Both the position numbers and the translations under genes were made by a program. This document shows positions 1 to 6,565 of a DNA stretch of 32,279 bases, in pieces (positions within the stretch are counted from its first letter, which is position 1; each line of letters starts with the position of its first letter). The DNA is from Lachnoclostridium sp. UBA1308 (lineage in GTDB: Bacteria; Bacillota; Clostridia; Lachnospirales; Lachnospiraceae). The notes under the pieces were generated by a model, which was given only the letters and a program-made list of their open reading frames with translations, had not been told where the DNA came from and ran no database searches. The DNA lies in contig DBTU01000026.1 of NCBI GenBank assembly GCA_002307215.1, positions 69,966 to 102,244 on the forward strand, given 5' to 3'.

Positions 1-17
1 CGAGCCATTAGGAATAT

Positions 18-47
18 AAAAATGAGTTCCATTGGAAATTCATTTTT
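18..47. terminator. Hairpin terminator at left edge
   Basis: AAAAATGA-TTCC pairs with GGAA-TCATTTTT around a short ATT loop, and T-rich sequence follows. The A-rich and T-rich flanks make it usable in both directions. It probably ends a gene lying to the left of the window on the plus strand, since the nearest minus-strand gene stops at 201. Nothing coding was seen in 1-200. Confidence 0.55.
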
Positions 48-200
48 GTATTTTAGCATATTTTAATATAGTGTTTCTGGCTCAGGGTTAAAGTGATTTT
101 ATCATGAAAAGCTGTTGATATATATCATGTAAAGGGGCAGTTACAAAGGTGTGAAGCCTCTTGTATTGCACAACCTATAAAAGTAAATGTGGCAACCGCC

Positions 201-458
201 CTACCACTTGCGGTCCTTCGGGTAGGGACAGGTTGAATCCGGTAGCTTGGCTCTGATTTGTACGATGCAGCCACATTGAAGGCAGGTGGTTCCATATTCG
301 AGATAGGCGCAGACATCGCATTTCTCAAGGCGACTCAGATATAAGGAATCCTCGACGAATTTCATTCCCTTGAGCCGTGACAGCTTATCGATGGCCAGCT
401 GTATATCCCCATCCGTTACCTTGGTGGAGGCAAGACAAGCTTTACAAATATTCTCCAT
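201..458 (-). CDS. Cys-rich small protein, DUF6171-like
   Basis: An 85-residue protein with paired cysteines: CKAC near the N-terminus, CDVC in the middle and CLQCGC near the C-terminus, followed by a CP and a terminal RKW. The spacing suggests a zinc ribbon or other metal-binding fold. The pattern (RLEKCDVC, then LQCGC, then R, then CP, then W at the end) matches my recollection of the DUF6171 family, common in Clostridia and of unknown function. The start at 458 is chosen because GGAGGT lies seven bases upstream; an in-frame ATG at 497 lacks a ribosome binding site and adds 13 residues unlike the family. It stands alone, transcribed away from neighbouring abfA in the same direction. Confidence 0.72.
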   Translation of the reverse strand: MENICKACLASTKVTDGDIQLAIDKLSRLKGMKFVEDSLYLSRLEKCDVCAYLEYGTTCLQCGCIVQIRAKLPDSTCPYPKDRKW

Positions 459-580
459 TCTTAACCTCCAATCTCTAAAGTGATGTGAAAAAAGCACGAT
501 ATCACGTTTTTTGCCGATTGAAATGCTTTCTTCAACCTAATTCCATTCTTTCAAATACTGAGCGAAAAGTACGATAAATG

Positions 581-2059
581 TTATGCAATCTCCAATACAA
601 CTACGGATTTTGCAGGAAGGGTAACAGTAAGATTGTTTTTTACGAGTTTAGCTCCTACAAACTGAGATTCTGTTACTGTCTTAGGGTTGTCAAAGGTGTT
701 CATTGCGTTCATCTCATTAGCGGTTACAATTCTTCCGGTTACCTTAGTTCTAATATCTCCGATTAAGTCACAATCAAGTTCAGCAGGTTTGATCGGGTCA
801 AGATTACAGATTGAGATATGAATCTTTCCATCGGCATCTATAGAGGAGGAGATATTTACTTGAGGAAGCTTGTCATCACCAACGATGTAATCATCATTGA
901 TAACTCTGGTATCCAAAAGCTCGGCATCTTGATGTACGTTGAACATTTTGAAGATATGGTAGGTGGGTGTAAGAAGCATCTTATCACCTTCGGTAAAGAT
1001 TACGGACTGAAGTACATTAACCAACTGTGCAATATTTGCCATCTGTACTCTATCACAGTGATTATTGAAGATATTAAGATTAATACCCGCAACTAAGGCA
1101 TCTCTTAAGGTGTTCTGCTGAAAGAGGAAGCCGGGATTAGTTCCGGGTTCAACATCATACCAGGTACCCCACTCATCAACGATTAGAGCAACTTTTTTAT
1201 CCTTATCATACTTGTCCATAATCGCTGTATGCTTTGTAATCATTTCATCCATATAAAGAGTCTTCTGCATGGTGCTGAACCATTCGTTCTCTTCGAAAAC
1301 GGTAGCGGAGCCCTTCACTTTCCATTCACCGGTCGGAAGGGTGTAATGATGGAGGGTCAGCGCATTCATATGATTAGCGACCTTTTTCATCAGAACATCG
1401 GTCCAGTTATAATTATCTCCATTCGGGCCACAGGCTATCTTATATACGGTGTTCTCGCCAAAGTTTCTTACATAGGTTGCATAACGACGGTATTCATCTG
1501 CATAATATTCAGGCTCCATATTACCGCCGCAGCCCCAGTTTTCATTGCCGATTCCGAAGTAAGTCAACTTCCAGGGCTGTTCCTGTCCGTTTTCTTTTCT
1601 TAGGTTAGCCATCGGAGATATTCCGTCAAAGGTCATGTACTCAACCCACTGCTGCATTTCCTGTACCGTACCGCTACCGAGATTTCCATTGATATAGGGT
1701 TCTGCATCAATCAGTTCACAAAAACGCATAAATTCATGAGTTCCGAAATGATTATTTTCGGTTATGCCGCCCCAATGGGTATTAATCATGGTAGGACGTT
1801 TTTCTATCGGACCGATTCCGTCCATCCAGTGATATTCATCGGCAAAGCAGCCGCCCGGCCAACGAAGAACGGGAATCTTCATATCTTTTAATGCTTCGAT
1901 AACATCATTACGCATACCGTCAGTGTTGGGGATGGGAGAGTCTTTACCTACCCAGATACCGCCATAGATACAGCGGCCAAGATGCTCGGAAAAATGTCCA
2001 TAAATGTTCTTGTTGATTTTTCCTTTTTTTTGTTCTGCATTCACTGTTACTTTGATCAT
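581..2059 (-). CDS. abfA: Alpha-L-arabinofuranosidase, GH51
   Basis: A 492-residue GH51 retaining alpha-L-arabinofuranosidase, releasing terminal arabinose from arabinoxylan- or arabinan-derived oligosaccharides. The N-terminus carries IYGHFSEHLGR and the substrate-pocket RWPGGCFADEYHW (about 66-78). The acid/base glutamate sits in GNENWG (E173) and the nucleophile in VDEWGTWY (E296); the TIM barrel is followed by a C-terminal beta-sandwich. Length is normal for the family (about 500). There is no signal peptide, so the enzyme acts in the cytoplasm on imported oligosaccharides. AGGAGG precedes the ATG. The gene lies 95 bp downstream of, and in the same direction as, an AraR-type regulator, so it is likely co-transcribed with it and induced by arabinose; a single TGGTA box in the gap (2146-2150) resembles those in the regulator promoter. 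Confidence 0.95.
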   Translation of the reverse strand: MIKVTVNAEQKKGKINKNIYGHFSEHLGRCIYGGIWVGKDSPIPNTDGMRNDVIEALKDMKIPVLRWPGGCFADEYHWMDGIGPIEKRPTMINTHWGGITENNHFGTHEFMRFCELIDAEPYINGNLGSGTVQEMQQWVEYMTFDGISPMANLRKENGQEQPWKLTYFGIGNENWGCGGNMEPEYYADEYRRYATYVRNFGENTVYKIACGPNGDNYNWTDVLMKKVANHMNALTLHHYTLPTGEWKVKGSATVFEENEWFSTMQKTLYMDEMITKHTAIMDKYDKDKKVALIVDEWGTWYDVEPGTNPGFLFQQNTLRDALVAGINLNIFNNHCDRVQMANIAQLVNVLQSVIFTEGDKMLLTPTYHIFKMFNVHQDAELLDTRVINDDYIVGDDKLPQVNISSSIDADGKIHISICNLDPIKPAELDCDLIGDIRTKVTGRIVTANEMNAMNTFDNPKTVTESQFVGAKLVKNNLTVTLPAKSVVVLEIA

Positions 2060-2154
2060 GTTGAAATGTCCTCCTGAAGATTTATTTGAACTGTAGGCAT
2101 TAGTAAGCCTGCAGTATCGTTCCTGTGGATGTGTATTTAATGTTATGGTACTAA

Positions 2155-3189
2155 TTATATCAGCTTTTTTAAGGAATCCCGCAGGACTAAGGTACCCGGG
2201 AGTACAATTTTGCGGGTCATCTCTTCCTTTGCTGACAAGAGCTCGCCTAGTATGGAAAACAGCTCCAGAACCAGATATTTCATATCCAAATTAAAGGTAG
2301 TAAGTGCCGGAACAAATTCCCCGGCAAAAGGAATATCGTCGCAGCCGGCTACCGAGATATCCTCCGGTATTTTTACGCCATTTTCCTTAAGCTTTTGCAT
2401 CAGCCCGATTGCCATCCAGTCATTCGTGGCAAACACTGCACTTGGACGTTCTTTCAAAGTCAACTCATTAAAAATATAGTCGCCGGAAAGGTATCCCCCC
2501 GCCCAGTTCATTTTCTCTGTGTGGACAAGAGGGTAAAGGTCAAGACGCTTCATGGCGTCGATAAAACCCTTCTTTCTATAATAGGCCGAGGGGTATTTCT
2601 CAGGACCGGCTAACAAAAGTACTTTTTTGTGACCGTAAGCTGTGAGAAGTTGCCCCGCCTGCCAGCCTATCTTGTAATCGTTAAAATAAATCTGTGAAAT
2701 AACGTCATTATAATTATTATAATCTTGAATTGCGATGATGGCCTTATAACAGGAAATCAGCTTGTCTAATATATTGTTGTCTTCGAACAGCCCGATTATT
2801 ACGAGCGGAATATCCTCTGTAGCCTTTTCAATTTGGTCAAGGCCTATAAACAGTAGATTAACGGATTGCTTCGATGCCATACTGGTAAGTTCACTAAGAA
2901 ATTTCATATAAAAGGGATCATTATTCTTAATCTTTGGTGAACAGATCATATGAAGCTGCCGTATGAAGCTTCTGGGTGTAATATAAGTACCCTTACCCTT
3001 CACCTGTACCAGCATTCCTTCTCTTACAAGTTCGCTGACTGCCGCACGCAGAGTAATCCTGCTGACCTTGAAGTAATCGGATAATTCTCTCTCCGAAGGA
3101 ATACGAATCTGTGTGTTGCTTCTCATCTGGTTGACATACTGCCTGAGTTCATGGGCAACCTTTTCGCGAATCAGAGGTTTCTTTTCCAT
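2155..3189 (-). CDS. AraR-type GntR/LacI hybrid repressor
   Basis: A 344-residue regulator with an N-terminal GntR-family winged helix (about 5-72, with RIPSERELSDYFKVSRITLR as the recognition region) joined to a LacI-type periplasmic-binding-like sensor domain (about 80-340; FATNDWMAIGLMQKLKENG and PEDISVAGCDD are typical). This architecture is that of AraR, which represses arabinose genes until L-arabinose binds. The neighbour abfA supports arabinose or an arabino-oligosaccharide as effector, but the ligand is inferred. Length matches AraR (about 360). The ATG has AAAGGGTG upstream. Its own promoter (TTGTCA, 17 bp, TATAAT) is overlapped by three TACCA boxes, so autoregulation is likely. The exact symbol is left open because several AraR-like paralogues usually occur in such genomes. 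Confidence 0.88.
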   Translation of the reverse strand: MEKKPLIREKVAHELRQYVNQMRSNTQIRIPSERELSDYFKVSRITLRAAVSELVREGMLVQVKGKGTYITPRSFIRQLHMICSPKIKNNDPFYMKFLSELTSMASKQSVNLLFIGLDQIEKATEDIPLVIIGLFEDNNILDKLISCYKAIIAIQDYNNYNDVISQIYFNDYKIGWQAGQLLTAYGHKKVLLLAGPEKYPSAYYRKKGFIDAMKRLDLYPLVHTEKMNWAGGYLSGDYIFNELTLKERPSAVFATNDWMAIGLMQKLKENGVKIPEDISVAGCDDIPFAGEFVPALTTFNLDMKYLVLELFSILGELLSAKEEMTRKIVLPGTLVLRDSLKKLI

Positions 3190-3212
3190 AAAACACCCTT
3201 TCTAAAATAACA

Positions 3213-3239
3213 TACCAATATAATACCATTATAGTACCA
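3213..3239. promoter_or_regulatory. Three 11-bp-phased TACCA operator boxes
   Basis: TACCA begins at 3213, 3224 and 3235, an exact 11-bp spacing (one helical turn), so the same face of the DNA is presented three times. On the minus strand these read TGGTA and sit over and just downstream of the TATAAT of the regulator promoter, a position suited to repression. A single TGGTA also occurs at 2146-2150 between the regulator and abfA. Binding by the AraR-like protein is inference. Confidence 0.5.
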
Positions 3240-3256
3240 AAAAATATCCTTGACAA
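3228..3256 (-). promoter_or_regulatory. Promoter of the AraR-like gene
   Basis: On the minus strand TTGTCA (3256-3251) is followed by a 17-bp spacer and a perfect TATAAT (3233-3228), 39 bp before the regulator start codon. The TACCA boxes overlap it. Confidence 0.7.
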
Positions 3257-3278
3257 TGTAGTATATTATGTTGATAAT
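3250..3278 (+). promoter_or_regulatory. Divergent promoter sharing the -35 region
   Basis: On the plus strand a perfect TTGACA (3250-3255), a 17-bp spacer and GATAAT (3273-3278) face away from the regulator. Its -35 box lies on the same bases as the -35 box of the minus-strand promoter, so the two would compete. It would drive the small ORF at 3486 and the kinase at 3592. The stretch 3279-3485 between holds no gene that I can support. Confidence 0.5.
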
Positions 3279-3485
3279 GTGGATTTTTATAGCTTGAATC
3301 GTTCTGCAATACAGATAGGTGAAAAATGAAAAGGTTAAGCGTCTTCTAAGACATCAACACGAACAGAGTAATTATTTATGATGGTAAAATTATGAGATTT
3401 AATGTAGTATAAATTTAGAAAGTAATTTGTGTTTGTTGGCAAGAACAAACGAAAGAGTTCTTATAAAAAACGAGGGGAATTTGTA

Positions 3486-3608
3486 ATGTTCAAAGATGAG
3501 GTAATCGGTAAAATAGAGCTATTAATTCAATTATATAAAGAAGGTAAGCTTGGCGGTGGTTATGGAGTAGAGGTGAATTTAAGGGAGGAATATGATGAAA
3601 AAAAATAA
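3486..3608 (+). CDS. 40-residue leader-like ORF
   Basis: A short frame of 40 codons beginning MFKDEVIGKIELL, with GAGGGG at a workable distance upstream of its ATG. It ends 17 bp inside the next gene, and the ribosome binding site of that gene (GGGAGG) lies within it, so the two would be translationally coupled. The first half would form an amphipathic helix; the Gly-rich middle (GKLGGGYG) looks like the start of a larger protein. It could be a real small protein, the N-terminal stub of a decayed gene, or a leader. I do not recognise a family. Confidence 0.4.
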   Translation: MFKDEVIGKIELLIQLYKEGKLGGGYGVEVNLREEYDEKK

Positions 3609-4239
3609 AGCTTCATTAATTTATTGGCTTGGGGGTTCAACTTGTGCCGGAAAGACAACAATTTCCAATGCCATTTCTGCGAAATATGGATTTACAGTTT
3701 ACCATTGTGATGATTATTTGGGAAAGCATATAGAAAAATCGAATGAACAAGAACATCCGAATTTAAACAAAATAACGGAAGTTAGTTGGAATGATATTCT
3801 TAACATGAGTGTAGAAGAATATTTAAACTGGATTACGGGTTTATTCAGTGAAGAATTTGGAATGATTCTAGAAGATTTAGAGCAGCTGCCGGATGATAAG
3901 CCGATATTGGTTGAAGGAATTAACTTGCTACCAAAACTTATTAAGGATGAGGTGGTAAATATTGACCATGCAGTATGGCTGGTAGCAGAAGATGCGTTTT
4001 ATAAAAAACATCAAATGGAAAGAAAAGAATTGTTTGAAAGAATAAAAGAATGTTCAAACCAAGAACAGGCATTGCAAAATTATATGAATGATGATTTTGC
4101 ATTTGGTAAATATATTTTAAATGATGCCGAAAAGTTTGATTTAAAGGTAATAGAAATAGTAAATGAGAGTGATATAAAGAAAAATATTGAACTCATTTCT
4201 AGGTACTTTAAGTTGGTTAATAAGACAGGATTATTATAA
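3592..4239 (+). CDS. P-loop kinase of unknown substrate
   Basis: A 215-residue protein with an N-terminal Walker A GGSTCAGKTT (14-23; Lys21), a short strand followed by HCDDYLG like the acceptor-binding strand of small-molecule kinases, and a hydrophobic strand PILVEGINLLP (about 102-112) that may serve as Walker B. This is the layout of nucleoside/shikimate/cytidylate-type kinases, which phosphorylate a small molecule with ATP; the substrate cannot be read from sequence. The C-terminal half is rich in Lys and Glu. It has a strong GGGAGG site, overlaps the preceding small ORF, and lies upstream of argC in the same direction without a clear terminator. Base composition is markedly more AT-rich than argC, which may indicate a separate origin. 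Confidence 0.7.
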   Translation: MMKKNKASLIYWLGGSTCAGKTTISNAISAKYGFTVYHCDDYLGKHIEKSNEQEHPNLNKITEVSWNDILNMSVEEYLNWITGLFSEEFGMILEDLEQLPDDKPILVEGINLLPKLIKDEVVNIDHAVWLVAEDAFYKKHQMERKELFERIKECSNQEQALQNYMNDDFAFGKYILNDAEKFDLKVIEIVNESDIKKNIELISRYFKLVNKTGLL

Positions 4240-4313
4240 GTATTGCTTTCACAATTCGTGGGCAGGCATATAAGTTGAATAAATTATTAAAAATAGAAAG
4301 TAGGAGTGTCATC

Positions 4314-5369
4314 ATGATTAAGGTGGGTATTTACGGGGCCTCCGGATATATGGGAGGAGAGGCAATCAGGGTATTAATGGAGCATCCCGAGGCTGAGATA
4401 GCCTGGTTAACCAGCAGAGGCGATAAGCCGGTAGAGTATTTTCATAAGAATTTCTATGGTATGGGACTCAAATTTGTAAAGCCGGAGGAAACGACACCCT
4501 GTGATGTAGTATTTTCTGCACTTCCCTCCGGACAGATTATGAAACAAGCAAGGGAACTTGTGGAAGCAGGAACGAGAGTGATAGATTTGGGTGCGGATTT
4601 TCGTCTGAGGAGCAGAGAGGACTGGGAACGTATCTATGGAAGGACGCACAGCGACTGGGGAATGGCACAGGATGCAAGCTATGGTATACCGGAGCTTCAC
4701 CGTGAAGAGATAAGGACGGCAAGGGTAATTGCCAACCCGGGGTGCTTTTCATCGGCTGCGATTCTAGGCCTGGCACCACTTATAAAGAGGAAGCTGGTGG
4801 ATCCATCGAAAATTATCGTAGATGGCTTGTCGGGAACTGCAGGGGCAGGTGCCGAGACAGATCGTGCCATTCATCATCCTGAAATAGGAAATAATTTAGT
4901 CCCCTATAATGTAACTGATCACAGGCACACCTATGAGATAGAACAGGAACTGGGGCTTCTTGGTGATACAAAGGTGTCAGTTCATTTTACAACTACCTAC
5001 GCTCCGATTACCCGTGGAATCCTGGATATCTGCCATTGCTTTCCGGATAGAAGAGTGAGCAGAGACGAACTACTGGAGCTATATAAAGAATTTTATAAAG
5101 ATGAGTTTTTCATAAAAATAATTGACCTACCAAAGGAGGAAGGAGCCTCCTGGCAGTATGCCCCTTACCCTTGGGTGGCCGCCGTATCCGGTTCAAATTA
5201 CTGTCATATCGGCCTGGATGTGGATGAAAGAAGGGGACGAATCGTTGTGTTTAGTGTACTCGACAGCATCGGCAAGGGCGGAGCACATGCTGCTGTGCAG
5301 AACATGAATTTGATGTTTGGACTGGAGGAGACGACCGGACTTAAGAGGTCAGGATTGCATCCGTATTAA
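4314..5369 (+). CDS. argC: N-acetyl-gamma-glutamyl-phosphate reductase
   Basis: ArgC reduces N-acetyl-glutamyl-5-phosphate with NADPH to the semialdehyde, the third step of arginine and ornithine synthesis, in the cytoplasm. The 351-residue product has the NADPH fold GIYGASGYMGGE at the start, the catalytic cysteine in ANPGCFSSA (Cys144), GLSGTAGAG, and HTYEIEQEL typical of the family; length is normal. The start at 4314 is chosen because AGGAG precedes it and the protein then begins MIKVGIYGASG as in homologues; an ATG at 4275 adds 13 unrelated residues. It is separated from other arg genes. A diverged fragment of a second argC 3' end lies at 5504-5563. Confidence 0.95.
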   Translation: MIKVGIYGASGYMGGEAIRVLMEHPEAEIAWLTSRGDKPVEYFHKNFYGMGLKFVKPEETTPCDVVFSALPSGQIMKQARELVEAGTRVIDLGADFRLRSREDWERIYGRTHSDWGMAQDASYGIPELHREEIRTARVIANPGCFSSAAILGLAPLIKRKLVDPSKIIVDGLSGTAGAGAETDRAIHHPEIGNNLVPYNVTDHRHTYEIEQELGLLGDTKVSVHFTTTYAPITRGILDICHCFPDRRVSRDELLELYKEFYKDEFFIKIIDLPKEEGASWQYAPYPWVAAVSGSNYCHIGLDVDERRGRIVVFSVLDSIGKGGAHAAVQNMNLMFGLEETTGLKRSGLHPY

Positions 5370-5419
5370 AAGTATCCTTACTTCTTAGTTAATCACTTAC
5401 TAGGTGGAAATTTGCATTA

Positions 5420-5506
5420 TCAGCTATTGTTATCAGCTGTTGTCATTGTTAATGTAACATCATCGATTACATATGTACCACTAACCCCATTTGTAGAATT
5501 ACTGCT
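5420..5506 (-). pseudogene. C-terminal relic of carbohydrate-binding protein
   Basis: On the minus strand the open frame from about 5506 to a TGA at 5422-5420 encodes a short tail whose core GTYVIDDVTLTM resembles the last beta-strands of CBM4/CBM9/CBM22-type sandwich modules, where YIDDV is a frequent ending. No start codon or ribosome site is present and the frame runs into the antisense of the argC fragment, so only the 3' end of a gene seems to remain. Assignment rests on a short motif and is tentative; it could be chance. Confidence 0.4.
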
Positions 5507-5563
5507 AAGCAGATCATGAACCTGATGTTCGGACTGGAGGCGTCGACCGGGCTTAAGAGGTGA
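5504..5563 (+). pseudogene. 3'-end fragment of a second argC
   Basis: Sixty bases, in frame, correspond to the last codons of a diverged argC and end with TGA. They encode IMNLMFGLEASTGLKR, matching NMNLMFGLEETTGLKR at the end of the intact gene 200 bp upstream. About 50 of 60 bases match. Several differences are synonymous (AAC/AAT, CTG/TTG, TTC/TTT, GGG/GGA), which means both versions evolved as coding sequence before one was broken. The fragment stops five codons earlier than the intact gene. It is not an expressed gene. Confidence 0.8.
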
Positions 5564-5642
5564 AAAACTTATAATTGATATTTGGGCTTATTTGATAGGT
5601 CAATATTAAATTGTTTTAAATGTAAATTAAGTTATTTTTTGG

Positions 5643-5672
5643 TTGCATACAGTGGTATCATTATGGTATAAT
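5643..5672 (+). promoter_or_regulatory. Promoter of the toxin-antitoxin operon
   Basis: TTGCAT (5643-5648), an 18-bp spacer and a perfect TATAAT (5667-5672) stand 30 bp before the antitoxin ATG. Confidence 0.6.
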
Positions 5673-5679
5673 AATACCA
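5653..5679. promoter_or_regulatory. Toxin-antitoxin operator, TGGTAT/ATACCA
   Basis: TGGTAT at 5653 and 5664 (11 bp apart) and the inverted ATACCA at 5674-5679 overlap the -10 box. The second and third boxes form a perfect inverted repeat with a 4-bp centre. Autorepression by the antitoxin or the antitoxin-toxin complex is the normal mode of such operons; the binding here is inferred. Confidence 0.6.
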
Positions 5680-5701
5680 CAATGATAAAGGAGTTGATAT
5701 T

Positions 5702-5962
5702 ATGCCACAAATTATTCCTATTAGAGATCTAAAGAATACAAGTGAAATTTCTGAGTTATGCCATCAGAGTGAGGAGCCAGTCTTTGTAACAAAAAATGGT
5801 TATGGAGATATGGTTATAATGAGTATGGAAACCTATGAAAAAACCATGTATCTCAATCAAGTTTATCAGGCTGTTGAAGTTGCAGAGAAGGAAATCGAAG
5901 AATGTAAAACTCTGGATGCAAAAAAGGCCTTTAAAGAACTAAGGAGCAAATATGGAATATAA
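5702..5962 (+). CDS. Antitoxin, Phd/YefM family
   Basis: An 86-residue antitoxin of the Phd/YefM (prevent-host-death) type. The N-terminal IIPIRDLKNTSEISELCHQSEEPVFVTKNGYGDMVIMSMETYE is the usual DNA-binding and dimerisation half, with the signature 'arginine-aspartate-leucine ... VFVTKNG ... V-M-S'. The helical, charged C-terminal 40 residues would wrap the toxin. AGGAG precedes the ATG. It overlaps the toxin gene by 11 bp, so the two are translationally coupled, and an operator covers its promoter. A plausible role is plasmid-like stabilisation or stress response; the locus sits directly next to the argC scar, which fits an inserted module. Confidence 0.88.
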   Translation: MPQIIPIRDLKNTSEISELCHQSEEPVFVTKNGYGDMVIMSMETYEKTMYLNQVYQAVEVAEKEIEECKTLDAKKAFKELRSKYGI

Positions 5963-6263
5963 TCTAACAATTACGGAGGTAGCAAATCAAGATATGAATA
6001 AGATATTCTCATATATCTTAAATCACCTATGTAACCCAAAGGCAGCCGTTGATTTAGCAGATGCAATAGAGGGTAAATATGATGAGGTTTGTATAAATCC
6101 GTATATGTTCGAAGAATCAAGGAATAAGGTGTTGAAGAATAAAAGCTATCATCGACTTCCAGTGCAAAATTATATAATTTTGTATAAGATTGATGAGAAG
6201 AATAGAGAAGTTATTATTGCAAGGATTTTCTATGGAGGTCAGAATTATCAAGAGTTGTTGTAA
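5952..6263 (+). CDS. Toxin, RelE/ParE family
   Basis: A 103-residue toxin of the RelE/ParE superfamily. YNLTITEVANQDMNKIFSYI is the usual first strand and helix, and the C-terminus has NYIILYKIDEKNREVIIARIFYGGQNY, matching the 'Y-I-xY-xI-D ... V-I-RI-x-(H/Y)GRR' core; the usual arginine pair of the last strand is replaced by YGGQNY. RelE members cleave mRNA in the ribosome while ParE members poison gyrase; the sequence does not decide which. AGGAG lies upstream of the ATG inside the antitoxin gene. A terminator follows at 6308, so the pair is a self-contained unit. Confidence 0.88.
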   Translation: MEYNLTITEVANQDMNKIFSYILNHLCNPKAAVDLADAIEGKYDEVCINPYMFEESRNKVLKNKSYHRLPVQNYIILYKIDEKNREVIIARIFYGGQNYQELL

Positions 6264-6307
6264 ATAACTTAATAAAATAAAATTAATTTTGAATATATAG
6301 TTTGATT

Positions 6308-6341
6308 AGGAATCGAATAAGAATTTCGATTCCTTTGTTAT
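6308..6341 (+). terminator. Terminator after the toxin gene
   Basis: AGGAATCGAA pairs with TTCGATTCCT around a six- to seven-base loop, and a T-rich run to about 6347 follows. It closes the toxin-antitoxin operon. The stretch 6349-6430 behind it shows no gene. Confidence 0.8.
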
Positions 6342-6431
6342 TTTTTTGTAATACAAATTTCACTTACGAAGCATTTATAGGTATTGCAGTAACGCATAGA
6401 TAATTGTCTAAAAGAATTCATAAATAAACAA

Positions 6432-6460
6432 TTGAATTATTTTAGTGTGGAGAATATAAT
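6432..6460 (+). promoter_or_regulatory. Promoter of the murL-murD operon
   Basis: TTGAAT (6432-6437), a 17-bp spacer and a perfect TATAAT (6455-6460), about 105 bp before the murL ATG. The long leader between shows no evident hairpin or uORF. Confidence 0.55.
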
Positions 6461-6565
6461 AAGCATAGTGAAAAACTGTAAGCGACAGAACAGGAAGAAT
6501 AAACTTCAGGAGATTGACAATGTACATTTCAGTGAGCAAGAATCAAAGTATCACAGGAGGTTTCC

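Noticed and set aside
498..540. Hairpin with A- and T-runs around GATATC between the DUF6171-like gene and abfA
   Set aside because: The A6/T6 runs can pair but the inner stem needs wobble pairs and a bulge and leaves no loop, so I could not support a terminator.
3328..3351. Seven-codon peptide (MKRLSVF) as an attenuator leader
   Set aside because: It has a passable ribosome site but no downstream paired hairpins or regulatory codons.
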